The notes below the pieces were generated by a model, which did no database searches, was not told the origin of the DNA, and worked only from the letters and a program-made list of their open reading frames with translations. Positions 5,155 to 12,032 of a stretch of DNA of 12,032 nt are shown piece after piece. The first letter of the stretch is position 1, and the number at the start of each line of letters is the position of its first letter. Made by a program: the position numbers and the translations under genes. Origin of the DNA: JAJOKI01 sp964412405 (GTDB taxonomy: Archaea; Halobacteriota; UBA148; JAJOKI01); assembly GCA_964412405.1 (NCBI GenBank), contig CAYPOB010000027.1, positions 1 through 12,032 on the forward strand, given 5' to 3'.

Positions 5155-7446
5155 ATGAATATGGGATGTAAAAGGCTTCACATTTATGGAATCGTCCAGG
5201 GTGTCGGATTCCGTCCGTTTGTATACCGACTCGCCCATGAATGTGGATTGAAAGGATATGTTCTCAATTTTGGAAATGGTGTCGAGGTCATGATCGAGGG
5301 GGATGACGGGCGAATGGAAATATTCCTGCATGGCTTGAAAATGAAAAGGCCGCCACTTTCAAGGATAGATAAGATTGAGATTGAAACGGTGTCCAGAAGA
5401 AATTTTAGCGATTTTACGATAAGAAAGAGTGAAAAGAGCAATAGAATCGAGTCCTCGATAATTCCTCCAGACGTCTCCATCTGCGATGAGTGTCTCGATG
5501 AGATGTTCGATTTGAATGACCGCAGATGCCGCTATCCTTTCACTACCTGTACCAATTGCGGCCCCAGATACACGATGGTCTCCCATCTGCCCTATGACAG
5601 GCAGAATACTACCATGGCGGACTTTCCGCTTTGTAAATTATGCAATGAGGAATATGCCTCGCCGATGGATAGAAGGCATCATGCGCAACCGACCTGCTGC
5701 AGCGATTGCGGACCGAAAACGATGTTGTACGATGATGAGGGGATGTTGATCCTGGAAAGCGACAGGGATGATGCGATCGTCAGAGCGGCAGAGCTTCTCG
5801 ATGAGGGTGGAATCATCGCGATCAAAGGGGTTGGCGGAATCCACATAGCAGTAAAGGTCGCCGATGATGCCCCGCTGTCGAAATTGCGAAAGAGACTGAG
5901 AAGATATGAACAGCCGTTCGCAGTGATGACGAGGGATTTGTACACGGCAAAGGGGTTTGCCCTGATCGACCAGACTGAAGAGCGGTTTCTGACCAGTTAC
6001 AAACGGCCGATGGTCGTATTGGATAGGAGCGGTGAATATTATTTTTCGGGTCTCGTCGCGCCAGGACTGCACAACATCGGCGTGATGTTGCCCTATCTCG
6101 GCCTACATCAGCTGTTATTTAGGGAGCTCAAAGAACCTACGTGTGTGATGACCAGCGCAAACCTGCCGGGGAGGCCGATGACAAGGGACAACGCAGAGGC
6201 ATTTGAGAAACTAAATGGAATTGTGGACTATTACCTGCTCCACAATAGAAGGATAGCGAATCGGACCGATGATACGGTCGTGAGGGTCATCCATGGCAGA
6301 ACAAATTTCATCAGAAGGTCGCGCGGCTATGTCCCAGAACCGATCGTTCTGCCCTTCGTCCTGGAGAAGGATGCGCTTGGCGTTGGCGCAGAGCAGGATG
6401 TCACCATAAGTATCGTACACGGCGACCGGGCATACCTATCCCAGTACGTCGGAAACACGAGAGAAATAGAGACGTTTCAATACCACAACGAGGTGGTGGA
6501 GCACCTAAAACGATTGACTCGCATATCCCCAGACATATATGGTTGCGACCTTCACCCCATGTTCAATACGACCCGTTATGCCATGGAGAATACAAAGAGC
6601 ATAAAAGTGCAGCACCATCATGCGCATCTCGTCTCACTCATGATCGATAATGGGTTATCCATGGACTCCGAAATCGTGGGCATTGCCGTCGATGGTGTTG
6701 GATATGGCCCAGATAGCACCGTCTGGGGAGGAGAGATACTAATGGCGAGCTACGATGATTTTACGCGATGTGCGAGCCTTGAAACCCAGCCAATGCCTGG
6801 CGGCGATCTCGCCACATATTATCCATCACGCATGGTTCTGGGAATCCTCAGCAAGGTCCTGGACGATGATGAGTTGACGAAGATAAAACTGCGATTTAGG
6901 TATGATAAAGAGGGGCAGGTCGTCATCGAGCAGTTGAGGCGAAATGTCAACGTAATGCGCACGACGAGCACGGGGCGCATTCTGGATGCGGCTTCCGCGC
7001 TCCTGGGCATAACATATTACAGGAGTTACGAAGGCGAGCCAGCGATGAAGCTGGAGAGTGTTGCCAGAGGTGGAAAGGGCGTGCTCGATATCCCGATAAG
7101 GTTCAAAACAGAGGGGAGTAGAAGGGTGTTCGATACAACGCAGATCCTATTGGGCATATATGGCGGCCTGGGCACTTACTCAAAAGCAGACCTCGCATTT
7201 TCCGCAGAAGACGCGATTGCAAGCGGTCTTGCCGAGCTCGCCATAGATGCTGCCAAAAAGCAAAACATAGAGACGATCGGGGTCAGCGGCGGCGTTTCAT
7301 ATAATGCGCACATTACCAGAAAGATATGGGAGTTGGTCGAAGAGCGTGGTTTCAGATTCATCATGCACGACCGGATACCGAATGGCGATGGCGGGATTTC
7401 CCTCGGACAGGCGATCGTGGCGAGTTTGCAAAATACAGATAAATAA
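5155..7446 (+). CDS. hypF: HypF, carbamoyltransferase for hydrogenase cyanide ligands
   Basis: HypF uses carbamoyl phosphate and ATP to make carbamoyl-adenylate and carbamoylates the C-terminal cysteine of HypE. The 763-residue protein has the full domain order. An acylphosphatase-like domain spans about 5-92, with VQGVGFRPF (14-22), Arg20 and Asn38. Two zinc-finger-like Cys clusters follow: C110, C113, C132, C135 and C160, C163, C182, C185. The YrdC-like domain covers about 205-390 (Lys-Gly-Val-Gly-Gly at 224-228). A Kae1-like domain begins near 405, with the His-rich QHHHAH (486-491), VDGVGYG (512-518), and a C-terminal Gly-Val-Ser-Gly-Gly-Val-Ser-Tyr-Asn-Ala motif. ATG 5155 gives the longest form. 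ATG 5161 (residue 3) is equally plausible because no Shine-Dalgarno sequence precedes either and the TATA-like box is better spaced for 5161. The gene is intact and of family length. Confidence 0.98.
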   Translation: MNMGCKRLHIYGIVQGVGFRPFVYRLAHECGLKGYVLNFGNGVEVMIEGDDGRMEIFLHGLKMKRPPLSRIDKIEIETVSRRNFSDFTIRKSEKSNRIESSIIPPDVSICDECLDEMFDLNDRRCRYPFTTCTNCGPRYTMVSHLPYDRQNTTMADFPLCKLCNEEYASPMDRRHHAQPTCCSDCGPKTMLYDDEGMLILESDRDDAIVRAAELLDEGGIIAIKGVGGIHIAVKVADDAPLSKLRKRLRRYEQPFAVMTRDLYTAKGFALIDQTEERFLTSYKRPMVVLDRSGEYYFSGLVAPGLHNIGVMLPYLGLHQLLFRELKEPTCVMTSANLPGRPMTRDNAEAFEKLNGIVDYYLLHNRRIANRTDDTVVRVIHGRTNFIRRSRGYVPEPIVLPFVLEKDALGVGAEQDVTISIVHGDRAYLSQYVGNTREIETFQYHNEVVEHLKRLTRISPDIYGCDLHPMFNTTRYAMENTKSIKVQHHHAHLVSLMIDNGLSMDSEIVGIAVDGVGYGPDSTVWGGEILMASYDDFTRCASLETQPMPGGDLATYYPSRMVLGILSKVLDDDELTKIKLRFRYDKEGQVVIEQLRRNVNVMRTTSTGRILDAASALLGITYYRSYEGEPAMKLESVARGGKGVLDIPIRFKTEGSRRVFDTTQILLGIYGGLGTYSKADLAFSAEDAIASGLAELAIDAAKKQNIETIGVSGGVSYNAHITRKIWELVEERGFRFIMHDRIPNGDGGISLGQAIVASLQNTDK

Positions 7447-7454
7447 GAAAAACA

Positions 7455-7491
7455 CATATAATAGAACAATCAGATGGTCTTTATGGTGATC
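7455..7491 (+). promoter_or_regulatory. TATA-like stretch and ribosome binding site before the small membrane protein gene
   Basis: In the 47-nt gap after hypF there is an AT-rich CATATAATA at 7455-7463 and a GGTGATC at 7485-7491. The latter matches the sequence complementary to the archaeal 16S 3' end and ends 2 nt before the ATG at 7494. The ribosome binding site supports this start. Whether the TATA-like stretch is used, or the gene is read through from hypF, cannot be told. Confidence 0.4.
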
Positions 7492-7493
7492 TT

Positions 7494-7736
7494 ATGAAAA
7501 TTATGGGATTTGAGATCGAAGATGAGTTAAAATTCTACTATCTGGCGCTGGCGCTTGGAGTGGTCGGAGTGTTGTGTGGCATTGTGTTCTTAGTGGGCCC
7601 GTCGATGGTCACGATGATGATAATGGGCGCTGGATTGTTCCTGATTGTACTTGGGGCATTGTCCCTCCTATACGCGATCCGCCTTGACTACAAGAAGACG
7701 GGGTCGATAAAAGAGGCGATTGGCCTAAGCAAATGA
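7494..7736 (+). CDS. Small two-helix membrane protein, function unknown
   Basis: This 80-residue protein is not recognised. After a short charged N-terminus (Glu-Ile-Glu-Asp-Glu, 7-11) it has two Gly-rich hydrophobic segments, about 16-35 and 38-60, joined by a tight Gly-Pro-Ser turn. A basic, soluble tail follows (63-80; Asp-Tyr-Lys-Lys). By the positive-inside rule both ends probably face the cytoplasm. A GGTGATC ribosome binding site supports the start. It follows hypF by 47 nt on the same strand and might be cotranscribed, but nothing links it to hydrogenase maturation. Its TGA at 7734-7736 directly abuts the polC stop on the other strand. Confidence 0.75.
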   Translation: MKIMGFEIEDELKFYYLALALGVVGVLCGIVFLVGPSMVTMMIMGAGLFLIVLGALSLLYAIRLDYKKTGSIKEAIGLSK

Positions 7737-10700
7737 TTACATAAAATCCACGATACCCATTTGCTTTGACTTGTCGCTTTTGAAGAGGGATTGTATTTCG
7801 AGGTCGATTAATTTCAATCGTTGTTTTGTGTAATCTGAGATGCCATACTCCATCGCGATTTTATGCGAGACGTCCAGATATTTTTTAACCGCCCCCTCGT
7901 GCACCGTCAGAATTATCCGTCCGCCGCATTTCGAGCAGGTGCCACTGAGCGGGGGGCGCCTGAATTTTTTATTGCATTTGACGCATCGCACTTTTTGTCG
8001 TGAGAATGCACGTAAATTACCTATTAAATCCGGTAGAAAGTGCGAGCTGATGACGCGTTCTGCCACATCTCTGGCATCTACCGCCCTGATTTTTTTTGCC
8101 AAGATTAATTGCGCCTCCAATTTATCCACCATCGTGTCAAGGGTCTTGTAGGCACTGTTGGCTGGGCCGGCCGCTATGTTGGATGTATCGTGTGTGAAGT
8201 CGAATCCCTCATACTGTGCGGGTGAGCCAAGTCTTGCGCCGATTAAATCCATCTTGGGTGCCAAGTCCTTTGGGTCTGCATATTTGCGGGTCGCTTCGTA
8301 AAATTCCAGTGGATATTGGCCCACCACATCGATGTTGTGCGCCTCGCTATCGATCTCGTTGGGATCTATCCTCGTCGTGAGCACAAGCGGCGCATCCATC
8401 TTGCCACCGCGCCTATCGGGCAAGTACGAACGCGAGAAGTTGAGCAGTCCATCCATTAATAGCATCACGCAGTCCTCGTCGCCATCGCACTGGGCAGTAA
8501 ACAGATCAGAGGCAACGAGCGTGTGATTCTTTTCAACGGTCAGACAATAGACTCTTTCGCCCCCATATTCCATGAATCTCTTATCGACGACTTTATCCAG
8601 TAAAATTGCATTTTTGCCAAATATATCCACCGATTGTAATTGCCCACTAAAACCGGGGACACGGTCTCCAACCTCCAACTCCGATGCCTGCACCTTTTTA
8701 ATCACACCATTTCTACTCACAAGCATTGCATGTTCTGGGGTGACCTTGATCTTGCGTCCGGACCTTGTCTTGAAAATCAGAAGGTGTAGTGGGGCTTCGT
8801 GAGATGATACCTCTGTTACCCTGCGATATTCTATTTGATTTGTATCGCAGTTGAGTGATAGGGTGCAGATATTTTCATCACATACATCAGCTATTCTGGT
8901 TCCGAAATCATCACTACGAACTTCGTTAGCAGCAAGTTTCTCTTCGACAAAAGTCCCTATGCTCCTATAGCTCCACTGATTTTCTCCTCGTACCCAGATC
9001 TTGGTGTCTGGGTGGAAACAGTTCCTCCTCTTCGCCGCATGGAAGAACGGGTGCGCATACCCGACGGAAGCATCGCTAAATCCTAGCATTCTGCCAAGCA
9101 CTCCCGCACTGGTGTGAGGGGCAAGCCCTATGACGAGGTGTCCGACCATGTCCCCTGTTGAGGTGGCGCGATAATATGGTTCCACCCCATAGTATTTTAC
9201 CAGCAGATCGTCCACGAAGTTGGCGGCTCGCAATAAATACCTGGCGGCGTCCTTAGAGAGTATTAGGTCTTGTGGTTTGAGTTCAATCGTCTGGTTTTCG
9301 TCGATGAGGGGGTTGCCATGACGGTCAATGTCATATCCAAGCTCTTTGAGCTTTTCTATGGGCACGCCAATCTCCCCGGGTTTAAAGTGAGTGAGGGGGA
9401 GGTCTGTCAGGTCATATCTAACGGTTCCATCCTTGAATACGGATACATCGTGTTTCGCCCTGAGTATGCCCTTTTCCAATGGCTCTGGCGTCTTGTTCTT
9501 CGATATCAACCCAAGCACGCCCTTGAATACGTTTAGATTATCGCGTTCGCCCAGTCGTTTCAATGACTGAGAATAAAGTGTTTTGAGGTCGATTGTCTGC
9601 AATTGAATACTAGTAGTGCCTTTGCTGCAGCGCGGACATGTTTTCCTGTCTCCAGCAGATATATTGCAACGCGGACAAAACATGGTTGGTCGTGTAAATT
9701 CCCCACACTCGCATCTGGTCTTAAATGTGGTTTTATTACAATTGTGGCATTTTCTAACCCCTAATTCTACTTCAATCTCACCTATTTTGTCATTAAGTGA
9801 TTTTGAATGGTTTGTCGCATCCTGGAGCGAGCGAATTCTACCCCCTGCCTGACCCAGTGGAAATAAGATGTGGACTGCTGGGCGCATTTCCCGTTTTTTT
9901 GATTTTTCCGGACGACCCATTCTGCCTCCGATCCTAACCGGTGCGCGCTCCATGATCTGCACGCCGCTCAGTATTGAAACTGCATTTACGGTCGTTTTTG
10001 CATCCAGTTGGGATGTATGCAACCTGCTCAGCTCGGGCGTCAGACCGAGACATCTGATAAGGGGATGTGGCTGCTTGATTATTATATTTCCCTCGCGAAC
10101 TTTGTGTGGAATCAGCAGCGTTTCCAATATTCCCTTTATCTCCACATCCAGAGGGATCGTGAGAGCTCCCTCACATCTTCCTTTCTCTGAGATATAGCTC
10201 ATCAGCAATTCCAGTTCTTGGATGGAGATATCGTGCCAGAGATAGGTGTATTTGGGATGCAGCGGTATGCCAAATTTTTCCGACAACTCGAACGCTGTTT
10301 TGGGGGATATGTCCCTCAGATTTTCCCGTATGGTAGTTTTTATCCCGAGTTCTTGTATCCACCACTCATAACAATATGATGCCGGAACGAGGGGGCGGCC
10401 GTTCTCCAAAAAATCCCCATAATTGATCAATATCTCTCCCACATCTATTATCTTTGAAATGCTTGGGCGGAGTTCGTATGCTTGTTCCACTGAATTGATT
10501 TGCAGAACGTCCCCGTTGATCAATCGAACCGTAGGCCCTTCTATAGAATCTACCGGCAACATGCCTGCTGCCTTCCCAGGCCCCTCGATCTTCATCTGTG
10601 TGCCGGTGGCGATGAAGTCATCGAATACTATCATCGTGGCTGGGTGTATGCCTGCCGTGGCAAAACCAGAATTGCGCGATCGCCCGTATCGTAATCGGAA

Positions 10701-11672
10701 TCCCCCGGGCCGAGAGGGATGTGAAAACACGGGCCTGCCTGCTATGATATCGTCCAGAAACCGCCCCTTCGGCTTCATTGTTTCGTCTTTCCGTTCCCCG
10801 GTCCCAGTACTTTTTATGCCTTTTATGAGATCGTCCAACCATTCCCAGCCATCAAGACCCAGTTGGGACACGTACTTCTTGATCTTTGGCGCCTTTAATG
10901 CGAGACCTTCGGCGAGCACCAGTGCCATCCCCCCCCTGACTCTGTTGGTCTCGATTCTGTCCAGATCTCTGTGTCCTGAAACTTCTGCTTCCTCTGTGGG
11001 TTCACCGTCTATGCAGATGGGGCAGTTTTCGACGATTAGCCGAATCTCTTTCGCAGCAGGGGTGTACTGAAGATTTGTCACTTTTTCGTAAAGCAAAACC
11101 TCTTCAACATAGCGCTCAACCTCGTCCTTTCGTGGTTTGTAGGCGCCGATGCCCATTTTTCGTCTCACGTAATCGGCGACAAGAACTGATATCGTTTGAG
11201 CGGTTCCGCCTGCGCTTCTAATCGGCCCGGCATAGTATATCCCTATATAATCTGTACCATCATCATTTTTGCCCAACTCCACGCGTGCTATTCCCTCGAT
11301 GGGCGCTGCTACCACCCCCTCAGTAAGTATTGCAACCGCTGTCCGAATGGCGCCCTCTACCACATCAATTTTTGAATTGAACGTGCCGATGCGTTCCTCG
11401 ACAAAGTCCAGACCAATCTGAAATGCGGCTTCTTCTCTGGACATTTTTGGTTCCAGTTCCCTGATCCTCTGCGCTACGCCCGATATCTCGACCAGATTCT
11501 CAACACGGTCTGCTAGATCTTTGGCAGGAAGGATCTCAGGATGCGACGCAGGGTCTGCGCCCTTCTCTCTGGCCATCCGTGCCAGCTGCATCGCCTGCTC
11601 CAGCCCACGTTCCAGCGAGCTAAAATAAGATGCAATATGCTCGTTTGTGTTTATATTCATGCTCATTATCAT
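7737..11672 (-). CDS. polC: DNA polymerase D large subunit DP2 (intein-containing precursor)
   Basis: This is the catalytic large subunit (DP2) of the heterodimeric family D replicative DNA polymerase of archaea; its partner, DP1 (exonuclease), is not in the window. The precursor is 1311 residues, or 1134 after removal of the 177-residue intein (885-1061), which is within the usual DP2 size. Evidence includes the N-terminal helical region with the Gly-Gly-Thr-Ala-Gln motif, the conserved Arg-Ile-Gly-Gly-Arg-Met-Gly-Arg-Pro-Glu motif near 578-588, and a multi-Cys zinc region near 640-682. The active-site motif Asn-(intein)-CDGDED starts at residue 1062, with Asp1063 and Asp1065 as the catalytic DxD. 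A second zinc module (Cys-x2-Cys...Cys-x2-Cys) lies near 1227-1250. The final residues KQMGIVDFM (1303-1311) fit a PCNA-interacting PIP box (Q-x-x-I-x-x-F-M). No frameshift is seen. Start codons at 11672, 11666 and 11660 are all possible and none has a clear Shine-Dalgarno sequence. polC/polB-large naming varies between genomes. Confidence 0.97.
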   Translation of the reverse strand: MIMSMNINTNEHIASYFSSLERGLEQAMQLARMAREKGADPASHPEILPAKDLADRVENLVEISGVAQRIRELEPKMSREEAAFQIGLDFVEERIGTFNSKIDVVEGAIRTAVAILTEGVVAAPIEGIARVELGKNDDGTDYIGIYYAGPIRSAGGTAQTISVLVADYVRRKMGIGAYKPRKDEVERYVEEVLLYEKVTNLQYTPAAKEIRLIVENCPICIDGEPTEEAEVSGHRDLDRIETNRVRGGMALVLAEGLALKAPKIKKYVSQLGLDGWEWLDDLIKGIKSTGTGERKDETMKPKGRFLDDIIAGRPVFSHPSRPGGFRLRYGRSRNSGFATAGIHPATMIVFDDFIATGTQMKIEGPGKAAGMLPVDSIEGPTVRLINGDVLQINSVEQAYELRPSISKIIDVGEILINYGDFLENGRPLVPASYCYEWWIQELGIKTTIRENLRDISPKTAFELSEKFGIPLHPKYTYLWHDISIQELELLMSYISEKGRCEGALTIPLDVEIKGILETLLIPHKVREGNIIIKQPHPLIRCLGLTPELSRLHTSQLDAKTTVNAVSILSGVQIMERAPVRIGGRMGRPEKSKKREMRPAVHILFPLGQAGGRIRSLQDATNHSKSLNDKIGEIEVELGVRKCHNCNKTTFKTRCECGEFTRPTMFCPRCNISAGDRKTCPRCSKGTTSIQLQTIDLKTLYSQSLKRLGERDNLNVFKGVLGLISKNKTPEPLEKGILRAKHDVSVFKDGTVRYDLTDLPLTHFKPGEIGVPIEKLKELGYDIDRHGNPLIDENQTIELKPQDLILSKDAARYLLRAANFVDDLLVKYYGVEPYYRATSTGDMVGHLVIGLAPHTSAGVLGRMLGFSDASVGYAHPFFHAAKRRNCFHPDTKIWVRGENQWSYRSIGTFVEEKLAANEVRSDDFGTRIADVCDENICTLSLNCDTNQIEYRRVTEVSSHEAPLHLLIFKTRSGRKIKVTPEHAMLVSRNGVIKKVQASELEVGDRVPGFSGQLQSVDIFGKNAILLDKVVDKRFMEYGGERVYCLTVEKNHTLVASDLFTAQCDGDEDCVMLLMDGLLNFSRSYLPDRRGGKMDAPLVLTTRIDPNEIDSEAHNIDVVGQYPLEFYEATRKYADPKDLAPKMDLIGARLGSPAQYEGFDFTHDTSNIAAGPANSAYKTLDTMVDKLEAQLILAKKIRAVDARDVAERVISSHFLPDLIGNLRAFSRQKVRCVKCNKKFRRPPLSGTCSKCGGRIILTVHEGAVKKYLDVSHKIAMEYGISDYTKQRLKLIDLEIQSLFKSDKSKQMGIVDFM
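8490..9020 (-). mobile_element. Mini-intein in DP2, no homing endonuclease (177 aa)
   Basis: The insert interrupts the otherwise contiguous DP2 motif HAAKRRN/CDGDED and occupies precursor residues 885-1061. Intein numbering: block A starts at Cys1 (CFHPDTKIWV). Block B is 88-101, with Thr94 and His97 of the T-x-x-H motif. Block F is about 156-170 (VYCLTVEKNH). Block G is 171-177, ending Phe-Thr-Ala-Gln, followed by Cys+1 of the extein. The region between B and F is only about 55 residues, with no dodecapeptide (LAGLIDADG) or HNH motif, so it is a splicing-only mini-intein. The last residue is Gln177 instead of Asn, and the penultimate one is Ala176 instead of His. Inteins at this DP2 site are known in other euryarchaea, and the Pyrococcus abyssi one has a C-terminal Gln and splices. 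Activity of this copy is inferred from the intact frame and Cys1, Thr/His and Cys+1. Confidence 0.95.
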
Positions 11673-11749
11673 TGGGCGCTGATTTGAAATATGTTGTGAT
11701 TGATTTTCGTGTAAAGTATTGGTTGGTATACGTTAGGGGTGATTAATGG

Positions 11750-11775
11750 TTTAGATATTTAGCTAAATACTTAAA
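11750..11775. promoter_or_regulatory. Perfect 14-bp palindrome upstream of polC
   Basis: TATTTAGCTAAATA at 11756-11769 is a perfect palindrome. Allowing two mismatched pairs, it extends to 26 bp (11750-11775) through outer TTTA/TAAA arms. It lies 84-97 nt upstream of the first polC start codon. The symmetry would suit a dimeric regulator. The adjoining AT-rich stretch (to 11786) also contains TATA-like words on the minus strand that could drive polC with a leader of 70-80 nt. Its role is inferred. Confidence 0.5.
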
Positions 11776-11832
11776 TATTGATGAAGGATAAAGTTGGTTA
11801 TATCGAGAGCTGAGGATTTAAATATAATTACA

Positions 11833-11940
11833 TCACTCCTCGGGCTGGACGATCATCTTCTTGTTTTCGATTAATTTATTGATTTCTTCCCTTGCTTGCT
11901 CTTTTGTGTAGGGTATTTCTTCCACTCTTTGAGACTCCAT
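11833..11940 (-). CDS. Possible 35-residue mini-protein upstream of polC
   Basis: This short frame encodes 35 charged residues: Met-Glu-Ser-Gln at the start, a Lys/Glu-rich helical centre, and Pro-Glu-Glu at the end. A GTG at 11955 would extend it to 40 residues, and the frame stays open upstream to a stop at 11989-11991. A TATA-like TATTTAAG (minus strand, 11966-11973) is centred about 29 nt upstream of the ATG, suitable for a near-leaderless message. It is not recognised and could be a chance frame, or the remnant of a longer gene. It is on the same strand as polC with about 160 nt between. Confidence 0.35.
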   Translation of the reverse strand: MESQRVEEIPYTKEQAREEINKLIENKKMIVQPEE

Positions 11941-12032
11941 GCTATCATCTATCACTCTTATCTTTCTTAAATACGCGTCGCCAAAACATTATCCGCTGTC
12001 GTTCCTCAAACAAATCTCACGCATAAAATTTC

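Larger units (their letters stand above)
11673..12032. other. Region upstream of polC
   Basis: These 360 nt are AT-rich near polC. Apart from the palindrome and the possible 35-codon frame, nothing convincing is seen: no tRNA, no stable GC-rich hairpin, and no longer ORF on either strand. Further TATA-like words occur on the minus strand around 11816-11829. The last about 40 nt (11992-12032) show no feature and may belong to a gene or promoter outside the window. Confidence 0.5.

Noticed and set aside
8490..9020. Homing endonuclease within the intein
   Set aside because: The insert is only 177 residues, and the interval between blocks B and F is too short and lacks LAGLIDADG or HNH motifs.
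9600..9780. Cys-rich stretch of polC as a second insertion or intein
   Set aside because: It lacks intein blocks and fits the intrinsic zinc-binding region of DP2; the mature length is already normal without removing it.
10423..11070. 215-codon plus-strand frame opposite polC
   Set aside because: It lies wholly antisense to conserved DP2 coding sequence, with a Ser/Pro/Arg-rich translation typical of a shadow frame.

Overview
The window looks like chromosomal DNA of a euryarchaeon. It carries the large subunit of the archaea-specific family D DNA polymerase (with an intein), an archaeal DRG-type GTPase, AT-rich TATA-like boxes close to start codons, and Shine-Dalgarno sequences of the GGAGGTGATC type. 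A methanogen or a methane/alkane-oxidising relative is plausible, but nothing here fixes the lineage. No insertion sequence, tRNA, rRNA or CRISPR array was found.

Layout. (1) 1-131: a run of short perfect or near-perfect hairpins, each with a 3-nt loop, in front of an unrecognised 138-residue protein (132-548). (2) 549-1684: a DRG/Obg-family GTPase with a C-terminal TGS domain, plus strand. (3) 1704-5075, minus strand: a tightly packed operon in the order hypC-hypD-hypA-hypB-hypE, ending convergently 19 nt from the GTPase gene. (4) 5076-5154: a short divergent promoter region with a palindromic TATA-like element. (5) 5155-7446: hypF, plus strand, followed by an 80-residue two-helix membrane protein (7494-7736). 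(6) 7737-11672, minus strand: polC/DP2 of DNA polymerase D, whose stop codon abuts that of the membrane protein with no gap. It contains a 177-residue mini-intein at the catalytic Asp motif. (7) 11673-12032: the polC upstream region with a 14-bp perfect palindrome and a possible 35-codon mini-gene.

Together hypABCDEF form a complete maturation set for [NiFe]-hydrogenase. HypF and HypE make the cyanide ligand from carbamoyl phosphate, HypC and HypD assemble the Fe(CN)2CO unit, and HypA and HypB insert nickel. No hydrogenase structural gene or maturation protease lies in the window, so the client enzyme must be encoded elsewhere. The two points most worth a second look are the triloop-hairpin array at the left edge, and the polC mini-intein. 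The intein ends in Ala-Gln instead of the usual His-Asn and combines class 1 and class 3-like residues.
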